Shown here: positions 33,900 through 44,513 of the stretch, one piece after another
Numbering within the stretch: the first letter of the stretch is position 1
Layout of the letters: each line of letters starts with the position of its first letter
Origin: Lantana camara
Taxonomy: Eukaryota > Streptophyta > Magnoliopsida > Lamiales > Verbenaceae
Direction of reading: 5' to 3'
Length of the DNA: 64,000 nucleotides
Assembly (NCBI GenBank): GCA_037501455.1
Contig: CM074858.1
Span: 94,958,501 to 95,022,500, forward strand
The notes under the pieces: generated by a model
Databases searched by the model: none
What the model was told of the DNA's origin: nothing
What the model saw: the letters and a program-made list of their open reading frames with translations, nothing else
Translations under genes and position numbers: made by a program

Positions 33900-34730
33900 T
33901 ATAGCAACGGAAATTATTCGTTACTATTTAGCAACGAAAATAGCAACGGACAACAAATTCGTGGCAAAATGTTGTAGCAACGGAATTTTCGTTGCTAAAT
34001 TCGTTGCTATATATGGAAAAAAATAGCGACGAATTTTTTGTTGCTAAAATTAAATAATACAAAAAATAAATAAATTTTTATATATAGCAATGAAATTTTC
34101 GTTGCTATTTCAATTAAAAATAAATATTTAGCGACGGATATTTTTGTTGCTATAAATAATCGATTAAAAATTTTAATAAAATATTTACATTTTAGCAACG
34201 AAAAATCCGTTGCTATTGAAAAAAATAATAATAAAAAATAATACATAATAAAAAATATTAGCAACGAAAAATCCGTTGTTATAAGTATATAATTTAAAAA
34301 ATTAATAAAATATTTATAATTTAGCAACGGATTTTCCGTTGCTATATGGAATAAAAAAGTAATAAAAATAAATAAATAATAAAAAATATTAGCAACGAAA
34401 AATCCATTGCTATAAATATATAATTTAAAAAATTAATAAAATATTTATAATTTAGCAACGGATTTTCCGTTGCTATATGGAATAAAATAGAAGTAAAAAT
34501 AAATAAATAATAAAAAATATTAGCAACGAAAAATCCGTTGCTATAAAGAATTAATTAAAAAATTAATAAAACATTTATAATTTAGCAACGAAAAATTCTT
34601 TCCTATAAATAGTTAAATAAAAATTAATAGAATATTTATAGTTTAACAACGGAAAATCCGTTGCTATAAATATTTGATTAAAAATTAATAAATTTTTTAT
34701 AATTTAACGACAAAAATTCCGTTGTTATTT
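33900..34730. repeat. CACTA left subterminal palindrome array
   Basis: About 14 imperfect palindromes of form TAGCAACGGA-nnn-TCCGTTGCTA. Unit starts from 34193 to 34705 are 34193, 34259, 34322, 34390, 34453, 34521, 34583, 34644 and 34705, that is, spacings of 61-68 bp. GAAAAATCC and GGATTTTCC centres alternate in the middle of the array. In characterised En/Spm elements subterminal repeats bind an element-encoded protein; that role is inferred here. Confidence 0.9.
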
Positions 34731-36164
34731 AGATTGTAATATTTTTATATTGACAAAAAAAATTGATTAAAATATCTTGATTTATATATTTTAATATACA
34801 TATAAATATAACTATACATACACACGTCCATATATATATGAATGTTAGATCATTATTACTAAATAGCGCTATTTAAACTTCCATCCTTATTCTTTCACCC
34901 TCTTTCACATCACACATCCATATAGATATGAATGTTAGATCATATACACTGATAGCCACCATTACTTATATAATACATGAATATATGATCATATGTTTGG
35001 GGATTATATAGAATTCATATTTGTATAAAATAACCTTTCATATATAAAAGCCTTGAATATTTTTATGTTATAGAAAATTTGTATTATTTATATATTATAA
35101 GGTATAATATACATTATAAATCATTATAAAAAGATGAGCATAACACAATAATTTCTTAAAATTCACATATATAATGCTCGAAATTCACATGTAAATACTT
35201 CAATATTAAGAGAAAAGTTTTTCATTTAACATGTAACGGTTGCATAACACAATAATTTCTTAATATTTAGATCTAATTTTACAAATTTAAATATAAATTC
35301 ATTATATGAAAATAAAACTTCTCCATTTAACATCTAACGGTTGCGTAACAAAATAATTCCTCAGTATATAGATATAATTCTATAAATTCAAATATAAATG
35401 TTTCGTATTAAAAAAATAATTCTTTATATTTAGTTATTCAACTACGAATATTGCTAAATAATATAATAGTTCCTCAAAATGCAGATATTGTTCTACAGAT
35501 GTATAAGTGAATACTTCATATTGACTTAATATTAGTTCTTTATTCAATTACCAAATAAATCTAATTATTTAATTATGTAAACTTTCATCTTTTTTTTATA
35601 TGTCATAAAAACTTATACTTAAGTTGATAAACATTAGTATTTTACAAATATATACATGTTTGGGGTTTATATAGAATTTAATATTGTATGATATACGAGC
35701 TCTATTATCTATTTAATTAATACTGTATAATATAATGTTAAATATATATTATTTAATTAAACAGAATAATATATAATATTTAATTAAATTATTTATTATA
35801 TTTAGTACAAATAATCATATTTAAGTATATTTATATTTTAACAAATAACAAATACTTAAATAAGTAATTCAAGTTAGTATGAATATTTGATTGTCATTAC
35901 AATATAAATCATTAAAATATGTCATATTTGTTTAGTAGTATGATATATTAATTACTTAAAGTACATACATTATAATTAAAACACAGAAGTGTATATCTAA
36001 CAATGCTTAATACAATTATCTACGGATATATATGATTATATTTAATATAAAATCGTATTTTAAAAATATACTTATATTTAAACTTAATATAATAAGTACA
36101 TAATTAAATTAAGGTATGAATATGGAATTATTGTTATATATATAAAAAGACCTTAATGTACCAA

Positions 36165-36235
36165 TAAGGTTGTTGTCCAAGTTGGTTGGGAGCCCAATAT
36201 TCTTCCCTGAAGACTCAGGTTCGAGTCCTGCTTTG
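36165..36235 (+). mobile_element. tRNA-like SINE head inside the CACTA element
   Basis: An A-box-like TCCAAGTTGGTTGGGAGC (about 36176-36193) and a perfect B box GGTTCGAGTCC (36218-36228) sit at tRNA-like spacing with an anticodon-arm-like stretch between them. The sequence beyond is not a complete tRNA 3' end. A G-rich strand (GGTTGGGTTGGGGTGG) follows at about 36280-36330. A SINE copied into, or carried by, the transposon is the likeliest reading. Confidence 0.45.
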
Positions 36236-36384
36236 CACGATTTATGTCAAATAAATTATGAGCCAACTTAAGATGGCTCGGTTGGGTTGGGGTGGTGCGG
36301 CCTGGGTCTCGGTCTGGTGGGGTTTGGGTGGCTTGAGGGTGCTGGACCCCACTAATAATTTTTTAATTCATTAATTTTGAATTT

Positions 36385-36700
36385 TTACCTTTGGCAACGG
36401 ATTTTGCAACGAAATTAATCAAAAAATTAATTAATTATGCAACGAAAAATCTGTTGCTAAAAAATTCGTTGCTAAATCCGTTGGTAATGTTTGTGGGTAG
36501 TAATTCGTTGCTAAATCCGTTACTATAAATTCGTTGCTAAATCTGTTACTAATATCCGTTGCTAATAATTCGTTGCTAAATCCATTGCTATAGATTAGCC
36601 ACGAGGGTTATAGCAACAAAAAAATTTCGTTGCTAAATCCGTTGCTAATCCTAATCCATTGCTAATTTGGCCAAAATTCGTTGCTATGGAGCGTTTTTCT
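36385..36700. repeat. CACTA right subterminal repeats
   Basis: Dense, irregular copies of TTCGTTGCTAAATCCGTTGCTA-type words up to the terminal inverted repeat. The spacing is much tighter than in the left array and most units are half-palindromes. Confidence 0.85.
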
Positions 36701-36710
36701 AGTAGTAAGT

Positions 36711-37500
36711 GATCCACATGATTGTTGGAGGCTCCTAGGGAGGAGATTCCGGTCGCTGTGTCAGGAGCTAAGACCAAAGTCCCTCAGTGCCAAAACAGGT
36801 GTACTCCATCAAAGGGGGAGGCACCCCCAGCTCGAGGGAGAATGAAGCAATAGGATTTAGTCACAAGGACCTAGAACACATTGTAACACCTCATGGGGTC
36901 AGTGAATCCTTTGAGTGCCCCATGGTAGTTAGCTTAGACATGCACAATCATGTTGTAAAGAGGGTTCTTATTGATAGTGGAAGCTCTGTGAATGTTCTCC
37001 CTTACTCCACTTTCCAGAAGATGAATGTCACAAACACTCCCCTCGAACCCCTCAAAACAGCTCTCATTGGCTTTGGGGGCTTTGAGGTTGTCCCTCGCGG
37101 ATAAATTCGCTTGACCACCTCTTTTGGTCGCCCCTCATAGCGAAAGACCTTGATGGTCACTTACGTGGTAGTGGAGATAGAAATCCCTTACAACATCATA
37201 ATTGGGCACCGCCCTCGTTGATTTCAAGGCGATCATCTCCACCTACCACCAGAAAATTAAGTTTCCCACTCCTGAGGGGATAGGCGAGATTCTCTGCAAT
37301 GTCAAGGAAGCCTGGGAATGCTATATGTTGTCCCTCAGAGCCTAAATGTGAGAAAACTTTCCAAATCGGATCCACCAAGAAGTCTGTGGATTTCCCTGAG
37401 TTGGACGAGGATGACCCATCTTGAAAGAGAGCGAAACTAAATAAGAAGAAAAAAAAAAACACGCGTGGGGAAGGTGATCCCGAGGGCGGACCCCCGGGTA
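36711..37500 (+). pseudogene. pol: Element F gag end and protease (broken)
   Basis: After the CACTA element the frame resumes with IHMIVGGS. The protease is readable in 36787-37104: FECPMVVSLDMHNHVVKR, then the active site VLIDSGSSVNVLP (D-S-G) and the flap-like IGFGGFEVVPRG. A stop ends that piece, but homologous sequence continues (TFGRPS-like, then YNIIIGHRP where the family has NVILGRP). The catalytic Asp-Ser-Gly triad is intact but the frame is not. Confidence 0.8.
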
Positions 37501-37502
37501 TA

Positions 37503-37942
37503 ATGGAGGCATCCTCGAAAGAGGACACGAATGAGGGTGTTCCCGAGGGTGGAGACCAACGCCTCACAGGTAAGAAACGAGCCCTTGAGGCCCCTTGCCC
37601 TGAAGTGAGGATAGAGCCTATTGAAAAATTTCTGACCACTGAACTGGAGCCTGGCAACAAGGAGAAGACCACACAGATCGGATCGAGCCTCTCTGGACTC
37701 TCGCAAATCATGATGATTGACTTCCTGAGGGAGAATATAGATGTTTTTGCATGGAAGGCAAAAGATCTCACTGGGATTGACCCTAGTATCATAGTTCACA
37801 GGCTCAATGTGGACCCTGCCTTCAAGCCCATCAAACAGAAAAAGAGAGATGCCAATGAATTCAGAAGGAAAATCATTAAGGAAGAAGTGAACAAGATTCT
37901 CGAGGCCTAATAGATTGAGGAGATCTTATACCCAGAATAGCT
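37503..37942 (+). pseudogene. pol: Element F reverse transcriptase, N-terminal piece
   Basis: The open piece 37503-37910 includes DFLRENIDVFAWKAKDLTGI, DPSIIVHRLNVDPAFKPIKQ and FRRKIIKEEVNKILEA, the standard entry to Tat-type RT. After a stop the frame reads EEILYPE, a stop in place of Trp (TGG to TAG), and Leu. It is then split at 37942 by solo LTR I; the continuation lies at 40139. Confidence 0.85.
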
Positions 37943-40133
37943 TGTTGGGAATAGTGCCCTAGAAAGTTGTAATGCTTTGGGACTTTCCCTATATCACAGA
38001 CAATCTTTGAATAATATACGAAAGATTGTAATCACAGGCGAACACTTCTTATGTGCCAGTACGTGTTTTGTGTGTTTCCATTAGGTGTGCATGTCTAGAA
38101 CTCCCGTAATCCGATGAGGCCGTTAAGAACTTTGTCATTATAGGAATGACACATGAAACAAGTTCTTAACTCCATAGGCGAGGATTAGAAATTTCTCCAA
38201 GTCAATGAGGCCGATAGACAGTGGGAGTGTCGACTTTACCTATGTTGAGACTTGCTTGTGTAGTTATGTCCTTAAGAAGGATCACCCGGTTTCATGGGGT
38301 GATAAGTACATGGGTTGATGCGTTCATAATACATAAGGGTGATAGTTGCAAGAACTTCATCACTGAGAGTGCCCCGCGTGAGAAGATTCCTAAATGGGAA
38401 AGGAAGTTTCCATAAACTTCCAGATTAGGAAATATCTCACATGTCAATGACGTGAGGAATTAATCCTGAGACTTGAGATTACACATTGTCTCATATGAGC
38501 TAACTCTGTAATCTTTGATACAGACTCAAAAGGGTGTCGCCATATAGACACCTGAACCACGGCCTATGTTGGGATTACACAAGTGGCATATGAGAATTGT
38601 TGGAATCAATAAAGGACCTACACTTGCTTTAGGCAAGATGATCTCTTATTACACAAGTCATTCATGATTCCATCTTGAAATCCTTGCGCAAGGTGGTTAG
38701 ATCAAGACATCAAGAAAATGGGGTTTTCTTGGATTGAGATCAAATGGAATATGAAGGGAACTTTGTTCTAAGATTAAGGTTAGTAGGGCTCTCTATATTC
38801 CCATGCCCTAGATCTTAATCGAGAGATAGGATGGTAGGAGGATCGTATCCCACATGATGTCATTGACTGAAAGGTTCTTTCGAATATACATTCACATTTC
38901 GAGTAGGGGTCACACACCTGTTGCTAGACTATGGTCGTGTGATCTGTGAGGTAATTAGTTAATAAAGTGTATTAATTAATTAAGCTCACTGCTAACTGAA
39001 ATTGAACCTAGAGGGTCACGCACAAATATCGGGTTCAAAGGGTATTATGGAAAGATCAAGTAGTTGATCGAAACGAGACTACAGTGTAATGTACACGTGT
39101 AGATCAATAACATTTTGGGACGTGTGAATCCAATTGAGGAATTGGATCATGTGTTAATTAATTGGAGAATTAATTATTAAGCCCAAATATAATTAATTAG
39201 TGAATTTATTATAAAGCCACAATATAATTAATTGGAGAATTAATTAGCCCAAAGGAAATTAATTAGGAATTAATTTTATCCCATTAGAATTAATTAATGA
39301 ATTAATTCTAAAGCCCTTCATGGAATTAATTGGAGAATTAATTCAAGATATTTAATTATTTAATTGTTCTAATTTGATTAGAATAAATAAATAAGTTAAA
39401 TATAAAATATCTTCTATTTCATATTTATTCTAATATTGATTAGAATAAGATATTTAATTATTATTGGAATAATTAAATATTCCTAATTTGATTAGAAAAA
39501 GCTCTTTCTAGAAGGATAATATCTTATTTAGATAAGATGTTATTGCTTGGAGAGAAAGAAAAATAGAAAAAAAGTCAAACTAGGAATCCTGTTCCTAGAA
39601 CAGACTTAGGGTTTAGGAAACCCCATATATATATGAAAAGCTGATGGTTCGATTTTTTCAGTGGCGTATTCAGATTGAAAAAATACGATTTCCTTGGGAA
39701 TATTGGGTCGGTTCGTCCAGGAGATGTCCGGAACGTCTCGCACGAAGCTTGGAAGCGTGGCAGATTCAATCTTCGTCAAATAGGAGCTTTGAAGAGAGAT
39801 TTAATCATGCTCTCAATTTAATCTCGTTTCTTGTTTCTTTAATACGCATGTTATAGTACTAGCATACTCACTAACATGATTTGAATCTAGGTTGGTGTGG
39901 ATTAATACTCTAGAGGATTTCTACTTTGGAGTCTCGAAGAAAGAATCAAGAAACGGGGATTTTCATGCCTCATGAAGAACATTTGAGGGCGGCTCAATAC
40001 GTTTCAAGAAAGCTTCAATTCATGTGAGTTTCTTGAGCCCCAACGTTACGATACGAACATTGCAAGTCTTTTAGATCTACTTTGTGGAAAAATTTTTAAA
40101 CTTCCGCTGCGTTTACTTTGCTGTTTTCCAACA
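37943..40133 (+). mobile_element. Solo LTR I, Angela-like copia (2.2 kb)
   Basis: Starts TGTTGGGAATAGTGCCCTAG, close to the LTR start of Angela/BARE-type copia elements, and ends TTTTCCAACA. Flanks are TAGCT (37938-37942) and TATCT (40134-40138), a 5-bp duplication with one mismatch. Removing it reconnects RT of element F. It contains no coding region, PBS or polypurine tract, so it is a solo LTR left by recombination. An ATATATATATG box at 39625-39635 could be its TATA element. The short frame at 38221-38415 is LTR sequence. Confidence 0.8.
39150..39345. repeat. AATTAATTGGAGAATTAATT repeats in LTR I
   Basis: Four to five imperfect copies of AATTAATTNGNGAATTAATT, itself near-palindromic, separated by AAGCCC-containing spacers. 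Confidence 0.8.
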
Positions 40134-40138
40134 TATCT

Positions 40139-41350
40139 ATGCAACATCGTTCTCGTGCCCAAGAGTGCCAACAAGTGGCGAATGTGCAATGATTTCACAG
40201 ACCTCAACAAGGCCTGCCCCAAAGATCCATACCCCTTGCCTCGAATTGACCAACTGGTGGATTCAACAGCTGGTTGCGAGTTGATAAGCATGATGGACGC
40301 ATTCCAGGGATATTACCAGATTTTCATGGCTCTTGAGGATTGCCCAAAAACATCATTTATGGTGCATATGGGTGTCTACTGTTTCTTGGTTATGCTGTTT
40401 GGGTTAAAGAACGCAGGTGCTACATATCAGCCCCTCGTTAACAAGATGTTCGAGAAAGAAATAGGGGGATCAATGAAGGTCTACGTGGATGACATGATTG
40501 TCAAAAGTGAGAGGAAACACTCTCATCTGGAAGACCTGAGGCGAACTTTTGACATATTGCGCTAGTATGGCACGAAACTGAATCCCTCCAAATGCACGTT
40601 TGGAGATCGAGTGGGCTAGTTTTTGGGATATGTGGTCAGTCAATGTGGGATTGAGGCTGATCCTGAGAAGATCAAAGCCATCATGGAAATCCCCTCCCCT
40701 CAAAATATCAGGGAAGTACAAATCTTAGCGGAAAACATAATCTCCCTGAACAGATTCATATCTTGCTCGACGGAACGAAATTTGCCATTCTTCAAAATTC
40801 TGCATAATGCTAAGGACTTTACCTGGACAGAGGAGTGTGAGAAAGCATTTCAAGATATGAAGGCTTACCTTTCGTGCGCACCTTTGCTAACCAAACCGAT
40901 CGAGGGTGAAAGCCTTTTCATCCACCACTCGGTTTTCCAGGAGGCAATGAGCGCGGTCCTCGTGGCAATGCAAGATCGCAAGCAACTGCCTGTCTATTAC
41001 TTGAGCAAAACCCTGCAAGATGCTGAAAAGAAGTACTTAGAGATAGAGAAATTCGCTTTCGCCCTCGTAAACGCGTCACGGAGACTGAAGCCATATTTTC
41101 AAGCACACTCCATCACAGTGCTTACAGACCAACCGCTGAGACAGGTCTTATCAAAGCCTGATGTTTCAGGAAGACTGATTAAATGGGCAATTGAGCTTAG
41201 CCAATTCAACATCAGCTTCAAACCCAGGACGGTCATCCAAGCTCAGGTAGTGGTAGACCTGTTAGTTAAACGCTTTGGTCTAGAGCCTATTCCTGCAGAA
41301 AGCGATGGTTTGTGGCTCATGCACACAGAGACCCTCATGGAGTTGAAATA
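40139..41350 (+). pseudogene. pol: Element F reverse transcriptase and RNase H
   Basis: Continues RT after LTR I: IVLVPKSANKWRMCNDFTDL, ISMMDAFQGYYQI, MLFGLKNAGATYQPLVNKMF and the catalytic YVDD (40482-40493). A stop at 40563-40565 and another near 40618 interrupt the thumb/connection (FLGYVVSQCGIEADPEKI). From 40740 a 242-codon open piece carries FTWTEECEKAFQDMKAYL and the RNase H domain (ILHNAKDF, LPVYYLSKTLQDAEKKYLEI, TVLTDQPLRQVLSKP, KWAIELSQFNISFKPR). RT copies element RNA, and RNase H removes it from the hybrid. Motif wording (GATYQ.LVNKMF) is typical of the Tat lineage. Confidence 0.88.
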
Positions 41351-42972
41351 GACTTCGCAATCAGGCTAGATTTTTAAGTTACTAACAATGAGACAGAATA
41401 TGATGCCCTCATCCAAGGGCTAAAAATTGCTCTTCAAAACGGAGCCTCTCGAATCACTGATCGCGAGCTAGATTGAAGGAACATATGAGGCTCTAGAAAT
41501 CACCATGGTGCAGTATCTAGAAAAAGCAAAAGGGATCATTTCCAAGTTTAAAGAGTTTCACCTGCTTCAGGTCCCACTAGCGGAGAATGAGCGCGCCAAT
41601 GCCCTCTCCAAGTTTGTCTCCGCCCTCGAGAGATCATGCGACCACTCTATTACTTTCCCTAGAACAGACGAGCCTCTGATAAGGGAAGAAAAACGTTCAT
41701 AGGAAGTAACCATGATTGATCCATTCGAGCCATGTTGGCTCGGTGACATAGTGAGATTTCTTAAAGAAGGTGTTTCCCCCACCGACAAAGTGGAAGCCAG
41801 AAAAATCAGGTACAAAGGCCCTTGATTTTTACTTGATCATGAGGGGAGACTATTCAAGCGGTCCTATCAAGGCCCTCCGCTAAAGTGTTTGAGGCCTTCG
41901 CAAGCTAAAGAGGTTTTCGAGCATGTTCACAATGGAAGCTGTGGAAATCACTTTGGTGGGCGTATCCTCGCCAAAAAAGTGCTAAGGAGTGGCTTTACTG
42001 GCCCACGGTCCTACAAGATTCAATTGCTTTCTCTAAAAAATATCCCAAATGCCAGTTCCACTCCAATATTCCTCAACTGCCTACTGCTCAAATGAATCCT
42101 ATAGATGTTGCATGGCCTTTTGATAAATGGGGGTATTGATATCGTGGGACCATTGCCAATTGCAGTAGGACAAAAGAAATTTGTCATTTTGGCGGTTGAT
42201 TACTTCACAAAATGGGCTGAGGCTAAAGCAGTTGCCAAGATCACCTTTCGTGCGGTCAGGGACTTCATTTGGAAGAACATCATCTGTAGCTATGGCAATC
42301 CAAGAGTATTGATCTCAGATAATGGATCCCAATTCATTGTTGTAGACACCCGAGAGTGGTCTGTGGTGCTCGAAATTAGGAATTGAACAACGCTTCACTT
42401 CCGTGGGGCATCCTCAAGCCAACGGTCAAGCTAAAGTCACCAACAAGATCGTCTTGCAGCATTTGAAAATAATGCTTGAGAGCAACAAAGGTAAATGGGC
42501 TGAAGAGTTACAAGGAGCCTTATAGGCCTACCGCATAACCCCTCGAGCCACCACAGGAGAAACTCCCTATTCCCTTGTGTATGGTTCAGAAGCTATGATA
42601 CCTGTGGAAATTGCACAAGAATCCTCACGCGTTGCTTACTTTGAGCCTGACAATAACGAGGGGAACAGGGTACTCGAGTTGGATCTTCTGGAAGAAAGAA
42701 GGGATAACGCTTGGACGCGTATCCAGAAATACAATGGCTCAGTGGCTCGTCAGTATAACAAGCGTGTTAAGGAAAGAATAGTCTAACTAGGAGACTTGGT
42801 TCTAAAGAAAGTTGAAGTGTCGAGGCATGTGGGCAAACTGGACCCAAACTGGGAAGGACCATTCAAGGTCATATAGGTGAGGGCCCATAACACTTACCTA
42901 CTTGAAATACTTCAAGGCGAGCATCTCCCCCGACCGTGGAATGCTTACAACCTTCGAAGGTTTTATGTTTAA
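41351..42972 (+). pseudogene. pol: Element F second RNase H and integrase (broken)
   Basis: Starts with remains of the additional archaeal-type RNase H of Tat elements (VTNNETEYDALIQGLKIAL, then MVQYLEKAKGIISKF and ALSKFVSALERSC). The integrase zinc-binding part reads SQAKEVFEHVHNGSCGNHFG (His, His, partly preserved). The core has GIDIVGPLP (first Asp, 42138-42140) and LISDNGSQF (second Asp, 42318 on). After a frameshift it reads GHPQANGQAKVTNKIV, where the catalytic Glu is replaced by Lys. The C-terminal part follows (VYGSEAMIPVEI, VARQYNKRVKERIV, GDLVLKKVE, GPFKVI) and ends NLRRFYV at 42970. No chromodomain. Confidence 0.85.
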
Positions 42973-44068
42973 ATTTCTTGAAGATAACCATTTCAAAACC
43001 CCAACTTTGGGCGCAATGTAACTCCTTTTCAAAAAAGAAAAGTAAAGGAACTTACTTATTCTAAACAAAAGGTTCTGTGCAAAGCGTACTTGTAACACGC
43101 TATTCAAATTCCCCATTGGCACTCTAGGCAAAAGCCCTCGGGTCTAAGCTGGGCAGATCCCTTACTCAACGGTTACATTATACCTATCAATGCCAACTCC
43201 ACATTGAACATAACTCCATATCGAAAGGCTTGATAACGCATGCATACATATCCCCAACTGCTAAGTTAAAGTCAGTTCTGGGATAACAAAATAAGGATAG
43301 ACTAACTAGATCTCACTTCTAGTTCGCGCTCGTAACCTTGACTATGCAGCTAGATCCCGCTTCTAGCTCACGCTCAAAACTCTGGAACATCTAGCAAAAT
43401 TTCTTATGGAAAACTCCTTAGGAGAAATTTTCTAAGTAACTAGAAAGCCCTCGGAGACGGGCCCCTCGCGTTCTTTGCTATGGAAATTTCTTATGGGAAA
43501 ATCCTTAAAGAAATTTTCTAAATAACCAGGGTGCCCTCGTAAGCAGGCCCCTGTGTTTCTTACTAGTAAAATTTCATATGGAAAGCTCCCTAAAGAAATT
43601 TTCCAAGTAACTCTATAACTTAACCGGGGCACCCTTGAAAGCAGGTCCCTCCGTTTCCTCACTCAGCCTGAATAATGCTAACCTTTATGTCAATTTTAGT
43701 TAGTTTCACCCTTAAATCTTTTACGTTAGAGTTTAAAAAGGATAAGCATACAAAGTAAATACAAAGGTAAGCAATAAAAGCATTTATTACAAAGGCAATA
43801 TTCATTCATTCAAAAGGAGCATACGTTCAGGTACACAAGTGGGCTAGCAAGCCTAAAACAACGGAAGATTACAAGCCAATTCTCAAAAGAAACAAACAAA
43901 GATTCACAAGACCCTCGAGGATAGTTATCTAATTCCTGTTTACGAAATTGAACCCCTTGAAAAGATCACAGGATGCTTATCTGGACTAGTACCTATGGTG
44001 TCGGAGCATAAACAACTTACAGGGCATATGGGATACTAGCGAGGGGCAATGTGTTGCGATGCTTCAAA
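42973..44068. other. Element F non-coding stretch with 3 tandem repeats
   Basis: Lies between the ends of the converging pol and antisense genes. Three roughly 90-bp repeats (about 43395-43480, 43481-43560, 43561-43650) contain GAAATTTCTTATGGAAAA, GAAATTTTCTAAGTAAC and GCAGGCCCCT. A paired unit with TAGATC.CACTTCTAG.TC.CGCTC is at 43305-43380. Transcripts from both strands probably end here. Confidence 0.6.
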
Positions 44069-44513
44069 TTAAGCATCTTGGCCTTGACCACCTTCCAGGT
44101 CTACCACTTCAGAGTTAGCAGCGTTGACGGGCGCTTGGGGAGCTTGAAGCTCGAAGGTCTCGGCCGCAGTAGCAGGAGTCTCCTCGATGACGGGAGCTTG
44201 AGGTGTAACATTGGATGGGCCCTCGGGGACGGGTTCAGCATCATTAGCACCCTCATTAACTCCTTCGTTGATAGGTTTCTCGTCAGCCTCGTGCGCCTTC
44301 ATGAATTCGAGGGTAACTAGATCAGCATACTCCGGGTCGGTAAAATTATCTTCAGGGTCCCCCTCGGATGCCACTTGCAAATTCAGGTCCTTGTCATACT
44401 GAAGTCCCGTGCACTCATACCCTCGAGAAGAAGCGTACGCCAAGCCCAATGTGATTAGCTGAACCACAACCAAGTTAAAGGCTTTTTGGTCCTCGTCAAA
44501 ACAGTGCAGAGTG

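Larger units (their letters stand above)
33881..36707. mobile_element. Non-autonomous CACTA (En/Spm-type) DNA transposon, 2.83 kb
   Basis: Begins CACTACTAGAAA and ends TTTTTCTAGTAGTA, an inverted terminal repeat whose last base has mutated from G to A. It is flanked by AGT on both sides (33878-33880, 36708-36710), the 3-bp duplication characteristic of CACTA elements, and removing it reconnects element F's coding frame. Subterminal arrays of TAGCAACGGA / TCCGTTGCTA palindromes occupy both ends. The centre (about 34740-36150) is very AT-rich and codes for no transposase, so the element depends on one elsewhere. Confidence 0.92.

Noticed and set aside
37196..37792. 198-codon minus-strand frame opposite element F protease/RT
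   Set aside because: The plus strand carries recognisable RT sequence in the same place. The minus frame has low-complexity Phe runs from a poly-A stretch.
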